Shown: positions 46,351 to 56,625, numbered from the stretch's first letter. The stretch is 64,000 bases of DNA from Eunapius fragilis (GCA_963681505.1 OY811979.1:6891332-6955331), one strand, 5' to 3'. Notes: generated from the sequence alone by a model not told the origin. A program made the numbers and translations.

Positions 46351-46740
46351 CTATTCCATTCTTTTCACAGTTTCATAATGATTTGATATGTTTGTAAGGT
46401 ATATTGCTTCTTGAAAATGCTGAGAGATGCTGCAGTTGACGTTTTCAATAGGAGCATGTTCCAGCCACGTATACTTTCCTCCAGAAATAGCATACACATA
46501 TATCGATGTCTGCAACATTTGTGCAGCTGCAAAGATTTCAATCTCTGTTGCCCAAACAGTTAGTGTATCCATTTTGGATATTTTCAAATATTGGATAATT
46601 GATTCGTGTTCCTTTAAGTAGGATGAAAATTGATCAGCATTGTGGGATAAATATGTCGTTATCAAAGCACGTAGCTCAACATGGTCTTCCTGTGATCCTG
46701 TGATTAATACAGCCAGTGCTCTAAAAAAAGTTTCCATCAC
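46351..46740 (-). pseudogene. OTU-like cysteine protease domain of Ginger, catalytic Cys codon disrupted
   Basis: The minus strand reads a GRIVGDGN segment in one frame and then, shifted, FFRALAVLITG, ELRALITTYLSHNADQF, EIEIFAAAQMLQTSIYVYA, WLEHAP and finally NHYETVKRM before the stop. This is the order of an OTU domain: DGxC-FFRA nucleophile region, helix, I-x-V-Y strand, and the closing H-Y general base. The nucleophile cysteine should lie between N and FF. At that point a run of seven T leaves only one base where a codon is needed, so the frame slips by two bases and the cysteine is lost. The rest is well preserved. An acidic leader (poly-Asp, then VEVVRILADYTILKLEEEL) precedes it. Confidence 0.75.
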
Positions 46741-46794
46741 CTACAATTCTTCCTCTAGCTTGAGGATTGTGTAATCTGCTAAAATTCTGACCAC

Positions 46795-46988
<194 letters not shown>

Positions 46989-46995
46989 GGTATAC

Positions 46996-49900
46996 CTATG
47001 ATTTCTGTTGAGGGAAGATGTACACTTGATTACCCTCTTGTAAAGAATCATAATAATGCAAAAATATAGTAATACCTTTGTCAACTAAGGCAGATGGATC
47101 CTTAATTTCAATTGCCGAATCCTTTTCTAAGAGATCTTTATTCCAAATTCTCCTCTCATTGTATATCCAGTTACAGAATTCATCTAAACTCAATGATGAT
47201 ATTAGCAGGTATGTTGTACCAATAATATTAATTTTTTTAATGTCTACTACTTTAGAAGTACGCCAATACCTCACAAGTTCAACATCTTCAACTGTAGAGC
47301 ACTCTATTGAAGCTGAATTTTTTCTGAATTCATCGAGCTCATCCCATAAATTTTCTGTCAAAACTACAAAATCTCCCCCCATAACTTCCCTCAGTTGGAG
47401 CTCTCCATTGTACTCTCGAAATTTTAACCATGTATCAACCAATAAGTCTCTGCCAATAGCAAATTCACCTTCTTGGATTCCCAGGGACTGTGGCTGTGGA
47501 TAAAAGTATTATATATAACATTAATTTTATTTTACAAAACCTACATCAAAATGTGCATCTTCTTCTGCTCTGTAACAGTGCTCAGCTGCTCCTGTTCTCC
47601 ACAAACGCAGGTAATGTGGGCAATAGAGTTGACTAGTGAGTACACTATGGTCAAATGTCTCATTCCCTTCTTTTGTTTTGGATTCAACTTTATCAACATT
47701 CTGGTTGCTGACTTTGTCCATCAGTGGCTTCTTCTGTTTTCTTAATGTGAAATTAGTTCCTTTGAAAACTTTTAATCTTGCCACATTTACCATTTTTGCT
47801 AATCTTTTCCCAGTTTTTAGGTTTTTTATTTCATAGAGCCCCTTATTCTTGACCTCAACAACTTCATATGGTCCTAAATACTTGTCTAACATTTTGTCCC
47901 CCTTTCTTGAATCTCTTCTAGAATTCCGCATGAGAACAAGTGATCCAACATCAAATTTCTAGAAATTGCATGCATGTAGATGAATGTATTACTACTGCAT
48001 TTAAATACCTCAGTTATTGTTCTTCGTCTATTATAATCTTGGGTGTACCGTTTTTGTGCAGTGCCAATGTTTTGAGAAACTGAACCAAACAATTTATCCT
48101 TAGCTGCTATAAACATTGGGATCTTTTCTTTAATATCATCAAAAGTATATCTTTCATCCTTAGATACGTTTTCAGTGTGTCCAGCAATTTCAATTTCAAT
48201 GGGTAAAATGGCTTTCCTGTTAAAGTCATATATATATATAGTACATTATAAAATGACTCATTTCACTTGCCTGTTATACATAACTTCAAAAGGTGTATAA
48301 CCTGTAGATTTATGTTTTGCTGTACGTATTGCAAACAAAACACTCTCCAAGTATTCATCCCAATTGCTTTGTTCCGTATTGCATAGTTTTAATGAACTGT
48401 GGAGTTGAGTTTCTCCACAAGACCATTGGTCTGGGGATGGTAGGCTGATGAAATTCTATGCTCTGTTCCAAGTTGCTGTTGCAACTCTGCATTAACAGAG
48501 TTGATGAATTTCCGACCTTGGTCTGAAATCATTATCTGAGCACAACCAAAGCTGGATATAGAATATACACATGAGAATTAAGTAAAGAATGGATGATGTT
48601 GGAAGGAACAGACTTACCGACATGTGGTCTTGAAAATAAATCTTGCAACACTGTCAGCATTTTTATTTGCCAGAGCCTCTGCCTCTGGCCATTTGCTGAA
48701 ATAATCTATGAGGGTGACAATATACTTTTTCCCACTTTTTGTCTTAGGAAGTGGCCCAATTATATCAATTCCTATCTGTAAAATATTGACTGGAAAAAAC
48801 ATAGGTAAGTGAAGTAAAAACTGAAAGATGAAAGAAGTGACAAATCACTGACAAATATACAAATGCAATGTAATGAAAGTATTAATTAATTATACACATC
48901 TATAAAAATTGTGTGCATCAGGGATCAAATGAGTATATAATGCAGTTATGCAAATTTACCTGCTTCCAGACTTCAGGCTCTATAGGTATGGGATGTAGAA
49001 CTGACCCAGGCTTAGTAAACTTGTCATTTGTGCGCTGGCATCTTTCACATTTTGAAACAAAATCTTTCACATCATCTGTCATATTTGGTCTCCAGTAAAA
49101 CCTTGAACTTATCTTTTCAAGAGTCTTATCCCTCCCAAGATGGCCACCTGTAGCAAAAATATTGTTTGAAGAACTTTTTTGTAATTCCACTTAATAATAA
49201 AATTTGAATACTAAGTGTTGAATGATGGATTGTGCATTTAACAAATACATGGAAAATTAAGCTGATTAATGTGAATACAAAGATTACCGGTGTCTGAAAA
49301 ATGGCAAGCCTCAAGGATTTTTTGTTTCTCCTCTTCTGATCGAATACAGATTCTCCACTCCTGGTGCACCATTGCTTCTATTCGAGAGCAACTTCTATAA
49401 TACAAAATACCTGCATCACATTTGAAGTTGTTTATGGCCTGTGGGATATAAAATGCAAAATACGTATCATATCCTGAAATCAGCAATGAAAGGAAGAAGG
49501 TAATTAATCGGGGTTTGTGATATTCCAGTATATCTTCCCATAGACATGCATTGGGTGCTTCAATACCAAGTAAACCTGAGCTTTAACCCACGAGGGACTG
49601 TGGTTAAATTTCGGTTCCCCCCCCCCTTCCCCCAAATCAACGTGTACTGGATGAACAAAGAAGTGCAATGAAGACCAATTTAACACCCTCTCGTATTCAA
49701 CCTAAGATAAAAAATCCCCATCCGCACTATATATATATCTCTCTCTCTCTCTCTCTCTCCCCCCCCCCCCCCCCTTTTCCCTAATTCCCCTATACCAGGG
49801 TAGTAGCCGATCATCTGAAAGATGGGGGTCGACATCGTTCTATTTGGGAACCCGACTTATAGCGAGCGGCTGAGCATTAGCCCACATACCACAACAGACG

Positions 49901-50031
49901 TAGCCAGACCACATGCACCTCACACCGCGCGGACAAACCTTTCGTCGGAAATTGCGCTTCTCATTCTTTTCCATCTCCTGTGGATAGGTCTTCTCCGTCA
50001 AAAATCTATATATGTCGTCAAAAGCTTCCAT
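46996..50031 (-). pseudogene. Ginger integrase (DDE transposase), nine exons, one frameshift
   Basis: From ATG 50031 the exons are 50031-49939 (MEAFDDIYRFLTEKTYPQ), about 49701-49580, 49438-49288 (HQEWRICIRSEEEKQKIL), 49147-48960 (GHLGRDKTLEKI and CERCQR, the H2C2 zinc domain), 48775-48618 (IGIDIIGPLPKTKSGKKYI, first Asp), 48551-48271 (IMISDQGRKF, second Asp; HPQTNGLVEKLN, Glu), 48216-48009, 47958-47541 (YLGPYEVVEVKNKGLYEIKN, GPY/F domain) and 47493-46996. Introns are short GT-AG, except that the sixth appears to use a GC donor (ACAG|GCAAGTG). All three catalytic acids are present. Just after EKLN the frame shifts near 48393 before continuing SLKLCNTEQSNWDEYLESVL. The long C-terminal exon is not recognised. 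The exon 2 end is approximate. Confidence 0.8.
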
Positions 50032-50393
50032 TTTGTCAAACACGTGGCTTAAAATTAGTGCGCATGCGATATAGAATCTGATGATTAACATCGGGAGGGG
50101 TCACCCTATCCCACCCCCGGTCACTGTTTCCTAGGGTAGAGTGACCGGGGGGGTCACTGTATCCTAGGATAGAGTGACCGGGGGTCACTGTATCCGGGGG
50201 GTCACCCTATCCTCCGACACCGTCTTGTCAGTTGGCCAAAGTGCATGGTTCTTGGCTAAATGTAGGACCGTCTTGTAGTATTCTGGTACCAATCCATAAT
50301 GTGTCTTGTTTCCTTGCTTTTTACATCACCAATCCCAATCCTACATCCCACTCTGTTTCTCAAAGAGAAATTTTTATTTACTTGTATAATTTG

Positions 50394-51062
50394 GCTGCGC
50401 GTTTTTAAGGATTGCGATTTGAAGAGTGCGCGTATGGTATAGTCTCTACTACGACGATACACCAGTTATATGGGAGGGATCAACAGGTATTTGATGGTAA
50501 AATGAACAAGATACAGCTCACTCAAAAAACGCCATTTTAATGAGGCCATGGCGCATCTAGCCGCAATGGATTGTTTTGGTTTACGGTATTGTCTAATTAT
50601 GGACCCTTTTGTCCAGCCGCAAAGGGCTGTGACATATGCAACGTTATACAAAAAATTTAATTACTATCGTAGTTAATTATAATATTCAACACTGCCATTA
50701 GCTTCAATAACTACAATAAGCAGCATTTCGTTAATAAACTCATACATGTATCCACCTCAGGCCAGCCCCACCCCATCCGACGAAGGGTGGATGCGCATCA
50801 ATTAGCACATAGACGACCAACCACATTTTTGTAAAGGTGGGTTATGTACAATTGCGGATTTTTACTAAGTCAGAATGGCATATTGTTACTGTTACAGAAG
50901 TGGCGGATATGCATCAGTACTATGCTTACATATAGTTCCATCAATAGTGTCTGGATCAATTGTGGTGCTGCCTTCAGCTGTGGTGCAGTTAGTGGAGTGT
51001 CCATGAAGCAGCATGGACATTTAACCCCACTACAATTGAACACCTTGAACCACTCGACCATG
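50394..51062. other. Right end of duplication copy B, no gene seen
   Basis: Same content as 12649-13324; nothing recognised. Confidence 0.4.
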
Positions 51063-51107
51063 CAGGCAGTGCACACCAGTGCCCTACATGGGAGCTCCAG
51101 AGGATGG

Positions 51108-51154
51108 TCAGGCATATGGGACACTGTAGACCACTAAGTGTCCCATATGCCTGA
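51108..51154. repeat. Short perfect hairpin
   Basis: TCAGGCATATGGGACACT (51108-51125) and its inverse complement (51137-51154) form an 18-bp stem with an 11-base loop. It lies just beyond the right edge of the duplication. Confidence 0.85.
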
Positions 51155-51350
51155 ATTCAGTGGGAGGGGCTATTGCACGAATGTCAGCAATGATCTTCTG
51201 TGGGCTCTATTTGGCTGGATGACCACAGGATGGTGATGTTTTAGCCCTTGGTGGTTTAGGGTGAATGTAATTAAGAAAAAGATGATCACAAATGTTTTTT
51301 ATAATGTGTTTCACAATATCAAAAGCAGTGTGCAGGTGTGCAGCTTCCAC

Positions 51351-51632
51351 TCAAAAGGGACTGTGCTTGTAAATGGTGTGTGCTGCTGACCTTGTGCTAC
51401 ATAGCAAGCATTTATCCAGCACAATTTTACAACGGTAGCAGAAGGAAGGAGGGTGAGTGTTAACTATGTAATTGCTGGTGTTAACAGCAAAGACAGTGTA
51501 CAAATGAGCTGCAAACTCTTGGCAGGTATATGAGCTCCTTGTTTTCTTTTCCCTAGCCTCCACCAAGAAGCGGCCACACACTCTGCAACGCTCTTTGACT
51601 TTCGTTATGTGGTGCTCCACCCAAAGCCACAC
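51351..51632 (-). pseudogene. RAG1 N-terminal-like fragment (decayed second copy)
   Basis: The minus frame reads HHITKVKERCRVCGRFL, KTRSSYTCQEFAAHLYTVFA and NTHPPSFCYRCKIVL. It aligns with the first zinc module of the gene at 54640 (KICRICARLC, YSCISYTSDLLIVF, STHPTSFCYLCYQTI) and with vertebrate RAG1 (CRIC...IHPTEFCHNC). After a TGA the next frame offers VPFEWKLHTCTLL, matching the W-x2-H-x3-C segment that follows in RAG1. No RING-like part is found downstream, so this is a truncated copy in opposite orientation to the better one. Confidence 0.7.
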
Positions 51633-51770
51633 CTATTATTCATATAAAACAAATGTCCTAGTTCTGAACATTGTATATATGCTCTCCCACGTGTGTTGTT
51701 GAGTGTTTATAATCACGGATCCTGTTCTGTGGGTTAGTTCGATCGTACACTAAGCTTGAAGTAGACCCAC

Positions 51771-51892
51771 CGAAGTGTGTCTCAGTGTGTCTGGATATGT
51801 ATGTATGTATTAATAATAGCATTCGTTATTTAGTGCATTTATTCTGATTAGTGTATTCTGCTGCATCTTGTATTCCTGTTCATGTATTATTT
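51771..51892 (+). repeat. Solo 3' tail of a non-LTR retrotransposon
   Basis: GTGTGTCTCAGTGTGTCTGG through AGCATTCGTTATTTAGTG and GCTGCATCTTGTATTCCTGT is nearly identical to 61425-61555, where it follows a retrotransposon coding fragment. Here only the tail is left. Confidence 0.8.
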
Positions 51893-52107
51893 CTGTATTA
51901 TTATAAACTTTTATAATTTAATAACACTATACATTATAATTTAAAAAAAAAGTATTAAATTTATAATGACATGCATTTTCCTCTGCAAATGTTGAGGTGA
52001 AGTCTCAAAATGTCTTCGCGTGCTACGGCATCCATACGAAATTTAATGAATAGCAGTAATAAATCACGTGAATAATCAAAGTAAGGGTTCAACAATGGCC
52101 GCTCCCC
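51893..52107. other. 3' flank of Ig receptor
   Basis: AT-rich; AATAA-type motifs are present near 52057 only in the wrong orientation to assign a polyadenylation signal with confidence. Confidence 0.3.
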
Positions 52108-53263
52108 TCAGCATACATGTGGGGTTGCCCCCTTGCGAGGTTTGCTGCAGCATATGATGTACACGCAGAGTGCTACAGTAACCAGCACCAGGGTGGCTCC
52201 ACCCCCTGCGGCAGTACCTACAATCACAGGCAATGGAGAAGTTTGGAAAAGGCGAGGGGTACACCAGGTGATGTTGGGAGCAGGTTGCACAGTAGGAGAG
52301 CAACTAACAGTGATGTTGGCTGATATGGCTGGAAGCATAATGAAATAGCAATCATTCAAATAGGGAGTTTTGATATAATTTAATAACTTACCCTTCTTTC
52401 TTGTGACAGCTAGCCGCATAAAAACACCAGCAGATGGATATGATGGAATAGAGTTCTGAGTCACGATGCATATGTAGGTTCCTCCATCACTGTCCTGAGC
52501 ACCACTCAGTACAAGTGTTCGATGGTCACTGGAGAAGTTCACCGTTGGCTCCTTTAGTTCTGTCCTGTTCCCTCCTGGGCCCAACTTGAACCATGTGATG
52601 CTTGTATTTGGGGGGTCAGGAACACCAGAGACATACACCTTCAGCTGTCCACTGGAGCCTGCCTCAACGCTGATATCATCACAGACTGCATGGACGGCTG
52701 GGTTAGCTGCAAGTGAAGTGCATGTGTGGGAGGGAAAGGTAATACAAATACATACAGTGCTGGATTGATTTTATTTCAGACGCTATTAGTGGTCAAATTA
52801 AACCGTGGGAAGCATATCATACAAGTGAGGGCTGTACATACCACTCACCACTTGTGATGTTAATAGTCACAGACTCATTGGTTGTATTGTCAGAACACGT
52901 GTAGATACCAAGATCACTGTTGGTAAATCTATCCAACACAAGGCGCCTTCCATTTGCCACTGTCTGTATCCAGTAAGCATTAATAGCCAAAGGTCCCGTC
53001 CAACCAACACCAGCTCCATTACTAGAGGTTGTGTTACAGTCCAAGTTATCACTGAAAGTAGTCAGGCCAATCCATGTGGCCAGTCTTTCAACCATCCAGG
53101 ATTGGGTGGGGTTAATGTTTGGAGGGATTGGCTGACGATAGTGATAGATCTGGAGACCTGTGCGAATAAGGGAGTTCACGTGCATGAAAATTGCTCCGTT
53201 TGTGTCCGTTAATAGGCCTACATAACACAAGGACGCTATAATGTACCAACGCCTAATATACAT
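52108..53263 (-). CDS. Small two-Ig-domain type I membrane receptor, complete three-exon gene
   Basis: Exons 53263-52849, 52706-52392 and 52328-52108 join in phase 1 with AG/GT borders to give 316 residues without a stop. The start MYIRRWYIIASLCYVGLL looks like a signal peptide. Ig domain 1 has the paired cysteines in NLDCNTTS and SDLGIYTCSDN. Ig domain 2 has VHAVCDD, a tryptophan in SITWFKLG, and DSDGGTYICIV. A short third segment (ANITVSCSPTVQPAPNITWC) precedes a membrane helix (VIVGTAAGGGATLVLVTVAL...) and a short cytosolic tail KPRKGATPHVC ending at TGA. Several N-x-S/T sites are present. It should act at the cell surface in adhesion or recognition; the ligand is unknown and the tail has no ITAM-like motif. 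An upstream in-frame ATG at 53425 exists, but 53263 gives the signal peptide. Confidence 0.8.
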
Positions 53264-53519
53264 AATCAACCAACGTCTACCGCACGACCTGGGCGGGCAT
53301 ATCATGCTCACTTGTACATGCGCGCGCTCTGACCTCTGACGCAAAGCAAGAAATCGAGGACCAGCTGCAAAGTCCACCAAAAATTCATGGTATGACAGTA
53401 CAACAATGGCGTAGGAACGGTTCAAATAGTGGAGGGGGGTTAAATTATTAATTCATGTTAAGTGGGTGTGGTTATTCGTGGCCGTGCACTTGCTTTGACT
53501 TTGTCGCCATGCAAGGGGC

Positions 53520-54185
53520 TGGGCGGATACAGGATAGAGGGTTGAGACACGCGATACGAAAAACAAGGGGGGGGGGGGGGGGGGGGAAGTGTACGCTTCA
53601 GGCACAATGCGAAATGTGGGGGTGGGGGGGGAGGCTGCTTAGCGAAGAGGGGGAGATACATGCAGCGGCGGATCCAGGGGGGGGGCACTCGGGGCACGTG
53701 CCCCCCCCCCCCCCCCCCCCCTTCATTTATAAATTCATAACTTTTCGGGCCGCATTTTATAATATAGCTGCACGATTGCGCTGTCTATTGATATCCGCAC
53801 GCATGAACTCTACTACTGTACTATATCCCGGGCCCCCCGATACGCGACCATACTCCCCCCCCCCCCCCCCCCCCCCGCCCTTCGTATCGGGCCAGAAACC
53901 GACAGCACCCCCCCCCCCCCCCCCCCCCCCCCGCTCTTCGTTTTGGGCCAGAATCCGACAGCACCCCCCCCCCCCCCCCCCCCCCCCGCTCCTCGTATCG
54001 GGCCATAAACCGACAGCACCCCCCCCCCCCCCCCCCCGCTTTTCATATCGGGCCAGAAGCCGACCCCACCCCCAGCCACACCCACCATCCGTGCCCCCCC
54101 CCCCCCCCAAAACCTGTATCCGCCGCTGGATCATACATGTACCTTATAAACCCCCCTTCCCCTTTTGTATCCGCCACGGCTGTTT
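53520..54185. mobile_element. Nested TIR elements with poly-C/G minisatellite
   Basis: An outer pair (GGGCGGATACAGGATAG near 53522 and TTTTGTATCCGCC near 54162) encloses an inner pair CAGCGGCGGATCCAGG (53662) and the inverse of CAGCGGCGGATACAGG (54129). Between them, four tandem units of about 65 bp each hold TCGGGCCAGAAACCGACAGC and a 19-24-base C run (53855-54050). Neither pair has a clear target duplication. On the minus strand the runs are oligo-G with strong quadruplex potential. Confidence 0.65.
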
Positions 54186-54639
54186 GCGGCTGGAAACTTA
54201 GTTTATAAATAGAATTTTACGGTATTAGTTAACATCCTCTTAGCAACCAGCATAGCAACCAAGTATGCTTCGAAACGCTCGATGTGTCTGGTATCGGGTG
54301 GCAATGTACAAGGTTTGGCACGTAGCATATTGTGGGGCAGTCCTAGATGGATTTCGTGTCCCAAGCACGCAACTTCAGTTTTTGGTTCCTGTCTACTGCG
54401 CACGTGTTTTCTGAGCTACATTTACAACGAGTGGTTCGAGCGGTGTGCATAGAAGGTCACTTTTTCAGCTTCCTGCAGTTTTCCCAGCGATTCTGCCAAC
54501 GTGTCTGTGTTCCTGTGTCATTACACAACACGTATAAAGTAACCAGGTATAATGAGTGTTTTTTTCTCGTATTCTATAATATGGCAAAAATCGTTGACTT
54601 TCACGTAGTTGGAGGTGAGCGCTTGCGTAAAGTCACACA
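54186..54639. other. Upstream region of the RAG1-N-like gene
   Basis: No transposon terminus or promoter element could be identified with confidence. Confidence 0.35.
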
Positions 54640-55491
54640 ATGGCGGAACATGTACACCATTTAGCAAAGATATGCAGGATTTGTGCTAGGCTTTGCACAT
54701 CTACAAGACGCAAAGTACCTATCTACAGTTGTATCTCATATACTTCAGACCTATTAATTGTATTCGGAATAAGTGTCAGCAATGATCTGCCATCCACACA
54801 TCCTACCTCATTTTGCTACTTGTGCTACCAAACCATTGCATCTTATAAGAAGGCACTAGATAGCGGAAGATCATACAATGTGTGCACTGTGGTTTTTGAT
54901 GGTTGGATATCACACAATGACGATGTGTGTAGGGTGTGTGAGCAAGGGAGAAAATGTAATAGGGGAGGGAGACCAAAGAAGATCAAGTTAGATGGTAGAC
55001 CTCCAGAAATTCCAATGAGGAATTTAGTCCATCACATTGGGTTGATAGCACCACCGCTTCTTGTATCATTTACTGAAGAGCCACCCAAATTGGTGGGTAA
55101 TGCATCTAGAGATAGCGCTATGTGTCCACTGTGTCTCGAAGTCCTCAACAGCCCAATTGAGTTAGTTACATGTGGAGCTATAGTATGCTCCAAATGTTGC
55201 TGCTCTTGGCTTGAAGTCAAGCATGAGCTTGTGTGTCCCTGTTGTTATGGGGATCATTTGAAAGATGCTGCTACAATAAGACCACCATGTTGCCTTGCTT
55301 TAGACACACTAAGCAGTATCAGTGTTGCTTGCAGTCGATGCAAAAACAAATTTCCACTATCAGACTACACACCTCATTTGCAAAGCTCATGTCAGTATGT
55401 TCCAGTGGATGGTGTACTTCAAGAGATTCTTCACAATCCTGTGACTGAGCCCCTATCTCCTGTTGAAATGGCGAGTTTTCCAACTCTCTAG
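54640..55491 (+). CDS. RAG1 N-terminal-like zinc-binding protein (transposon-associated)
   Basis: This is a 283-residue open frame from ATG 54640. Residues 12-106 hold the first zinc module: CRIC (12-15), HPTSFCYLC (54-62) and W89-x2-H92-x4-CRVC (97-100), aligned with CRIC, HPTEFCHNC and W-x-P-H...CDIC of vertebrate RAG1. GGRPKK (109-114) is AT-hook-like and recalls the GGRPR of the RAG1 nonamer-binding region. Residues 162-202 are a RING-like domain (C162-x2-C165, C178, C183-x2-C186, C199-x2-C202); the usual RING histidine position is A180. A C2HC finger follows (C231, C234, H246, C251) as in RAG1 after its RING. In RAG1 these parts give ubiquitin-ligase activity and dimerisation. There is no RAG1 catalytic core in this frame; it ends in VEMASFPTL at TAG. 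Decayed exons of a DDE-like transposase follow at 55673-56625. It is either a truncated exon of a transposon gene or a separate zinc protein. Confidence 0.85.
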   Translation: MAEHVHHLAKICRICARLCTSTRRKVPIYSCISYTSDLLIVFGISVSNDLPSTHPTSFCYLCYQTIASYKKALDSGRSYNVCTVVFDGWISHNDDVCRVCEQGRKCNRGGRPKKIKLDGRPPEIPMRNLVHHIGLIAPPLLVSFTEEPPKLVGNASRDSAMCPLCLEVLNSPIELVTCGAIVCSKCCCSWLEVKHELVCPCCYGDHLKDAATIRPPCCLALDTLSSISVACSRCKNKFPLSDYTPHLQSSCQYVPVDGVLQEILHNPVTEPLSPVEMASFPTL

Positions 55492-55495
55492 TTTA

Positions 55496-55662
55496 CTATA
55501 GAAAATTGGCGACGAGGGTGGGATGGAAACGGCACGTTCGTCAGACCCTTTCGACTCTGACGTGGAAAAGTATCGACGACTATAAGGAAAGGTTTGACTA
55601 CTATTGTACGGCCCATGGGATAGCCGACGAAAGGACGAAGGCCTTGTTCTTGGAGTGAAATC
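55496..55662 (+). mobile_element. Gypsy-type LTR retrotransposon fragment (PBS region and gag start)
   Basis: AATTGGCGACGAGGGTGG resembles the junction just inside a 5' LTR of Gypsy elements. It is followed by a broken gag-like start: PFDSDVEK, then (shifted) YKERFDYYCTAHGIADERTK and ALFL. There is no LTR or pol, and it lies between the RAG1-N-like frame and the transposase-like exons. Confidence 0.55.
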
Positions 55663-55672
55663 CAGTATCCAG

Positions 55673-56625
55673 ATGATGGAAGAGATTCTACTCCTAAATC
55701 TTTCTCTATCACCTGAGGAGCTAACAAATTATGCAACTGTGATTCATAGCATTTGCACATACATATGTGAATGATTCATAGCATTTGCACATACATATGT
55801 GAAATGAAAAAGAGGGAAAGTGAACTGGTAAAAATATAGTAAGTAAGCAATAAAATAAAAATTGCAGAAACCTTACTTTTACATGCATCTCAGCTAGCAA
55901 AACTCAATCGTACACTCCAAAAGGTGTTCCACAAAGAAGAAGGTCCCTTTGTCAAAGCTCTTGACAATGCATTGGCCTCCTTCCATGTACAGTGTCAAGC
56001 CTACTATAGTGGTGCATTTGTGGACAACCATGTCCATAGAGCCCTAAAGGCAGGATGAAAATTTTTAAAGATATGTCATGGTAGTTTTCTCTCTATTAGG
56101 TCAGCAACACCGCAACAAAACAACACTGTCCATCACTTTTGAGCGAAGTAGAAGTTATAAGCCAGAAGTATTTAAAGGTACTTACCCTATTTCAGAAGTG
56201 CCATACCACATATGATAAAAATGTGGTTACGGATGTTGAAGTTAATGCTCTAGGTATGTTTAATAAGCAGAAATAAATCCAATTGATTTAATGCTTGTGT
56301 CTACAGAACAAGATATCAGCAACTTTATGCAGTTCTACCGTGTTAATTTTCCCAATGCTACTGTAACCCTTAAAATGCACATACTTGAGTCTCATGTGGT
56401 ACCCTTCTTAAGACGATGGCATTTTGGTTTTGGCTACTTAGGGGAGCAGGGTATTGAAAGCATACATCGTATTTCAATAACCTTGTTCGCACATATAACT
56501 CTGTTAAGCAACCTGCACAGAAATTATTATTAATGTTAAAAGAGCATATGTTACACATAACACCAATTAATGTAGCTGCTAGGCCTGAAGTAAAACACTA
56601 CAAAAAGAAAAGTAAGCAATTTTAG
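55673..56625 (+). pseudogene. DDE-like transposase exons downstream of the RAG1-N-like frame, decayed
   Basis: Pieces in order: MMEEILLLNLSLSPEELTNY (55673 on, with a 33-bp tandem duplication before the stop); exon from 55868 with AKLNRTLQKVFHKEEGPFVK and QCQAYYSGAFVDNHVHRALK; exon 56100-56253 (LLSEVEVISQKYLKVL); exon from 56307 (DISNFMQFYRVNFP, LKMHILESHVVPFLRRW, FGYLGEQGIESIHR). After a one-base shift near 56472 it continues NLVRTYNSVKQPAQKLLLML and KEHMLHITPINVAARPEVK to TAG 56623. The H-I-L-x-x-H-V-V-P-F-L...G-E-Q-G-x-E-S order is a family I recall from cnidarian and sponge repeats. It runs parallel to the RAG1 stretch around its third catalytic acid (SEGNESGNK), so homology to RAG1/Transib-type DDE enzymes is plausible but unproven. 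The donor after RALK is GC rather than GT. Confidence 0.6.

Noticed and set aside
53757-54134. Glycine-rich frames opposite a proline-rich frame (53455-54201)
   Set aside because: They are translations of poly-C/G minisatellite units in TIR elements; no exon borders or domain.
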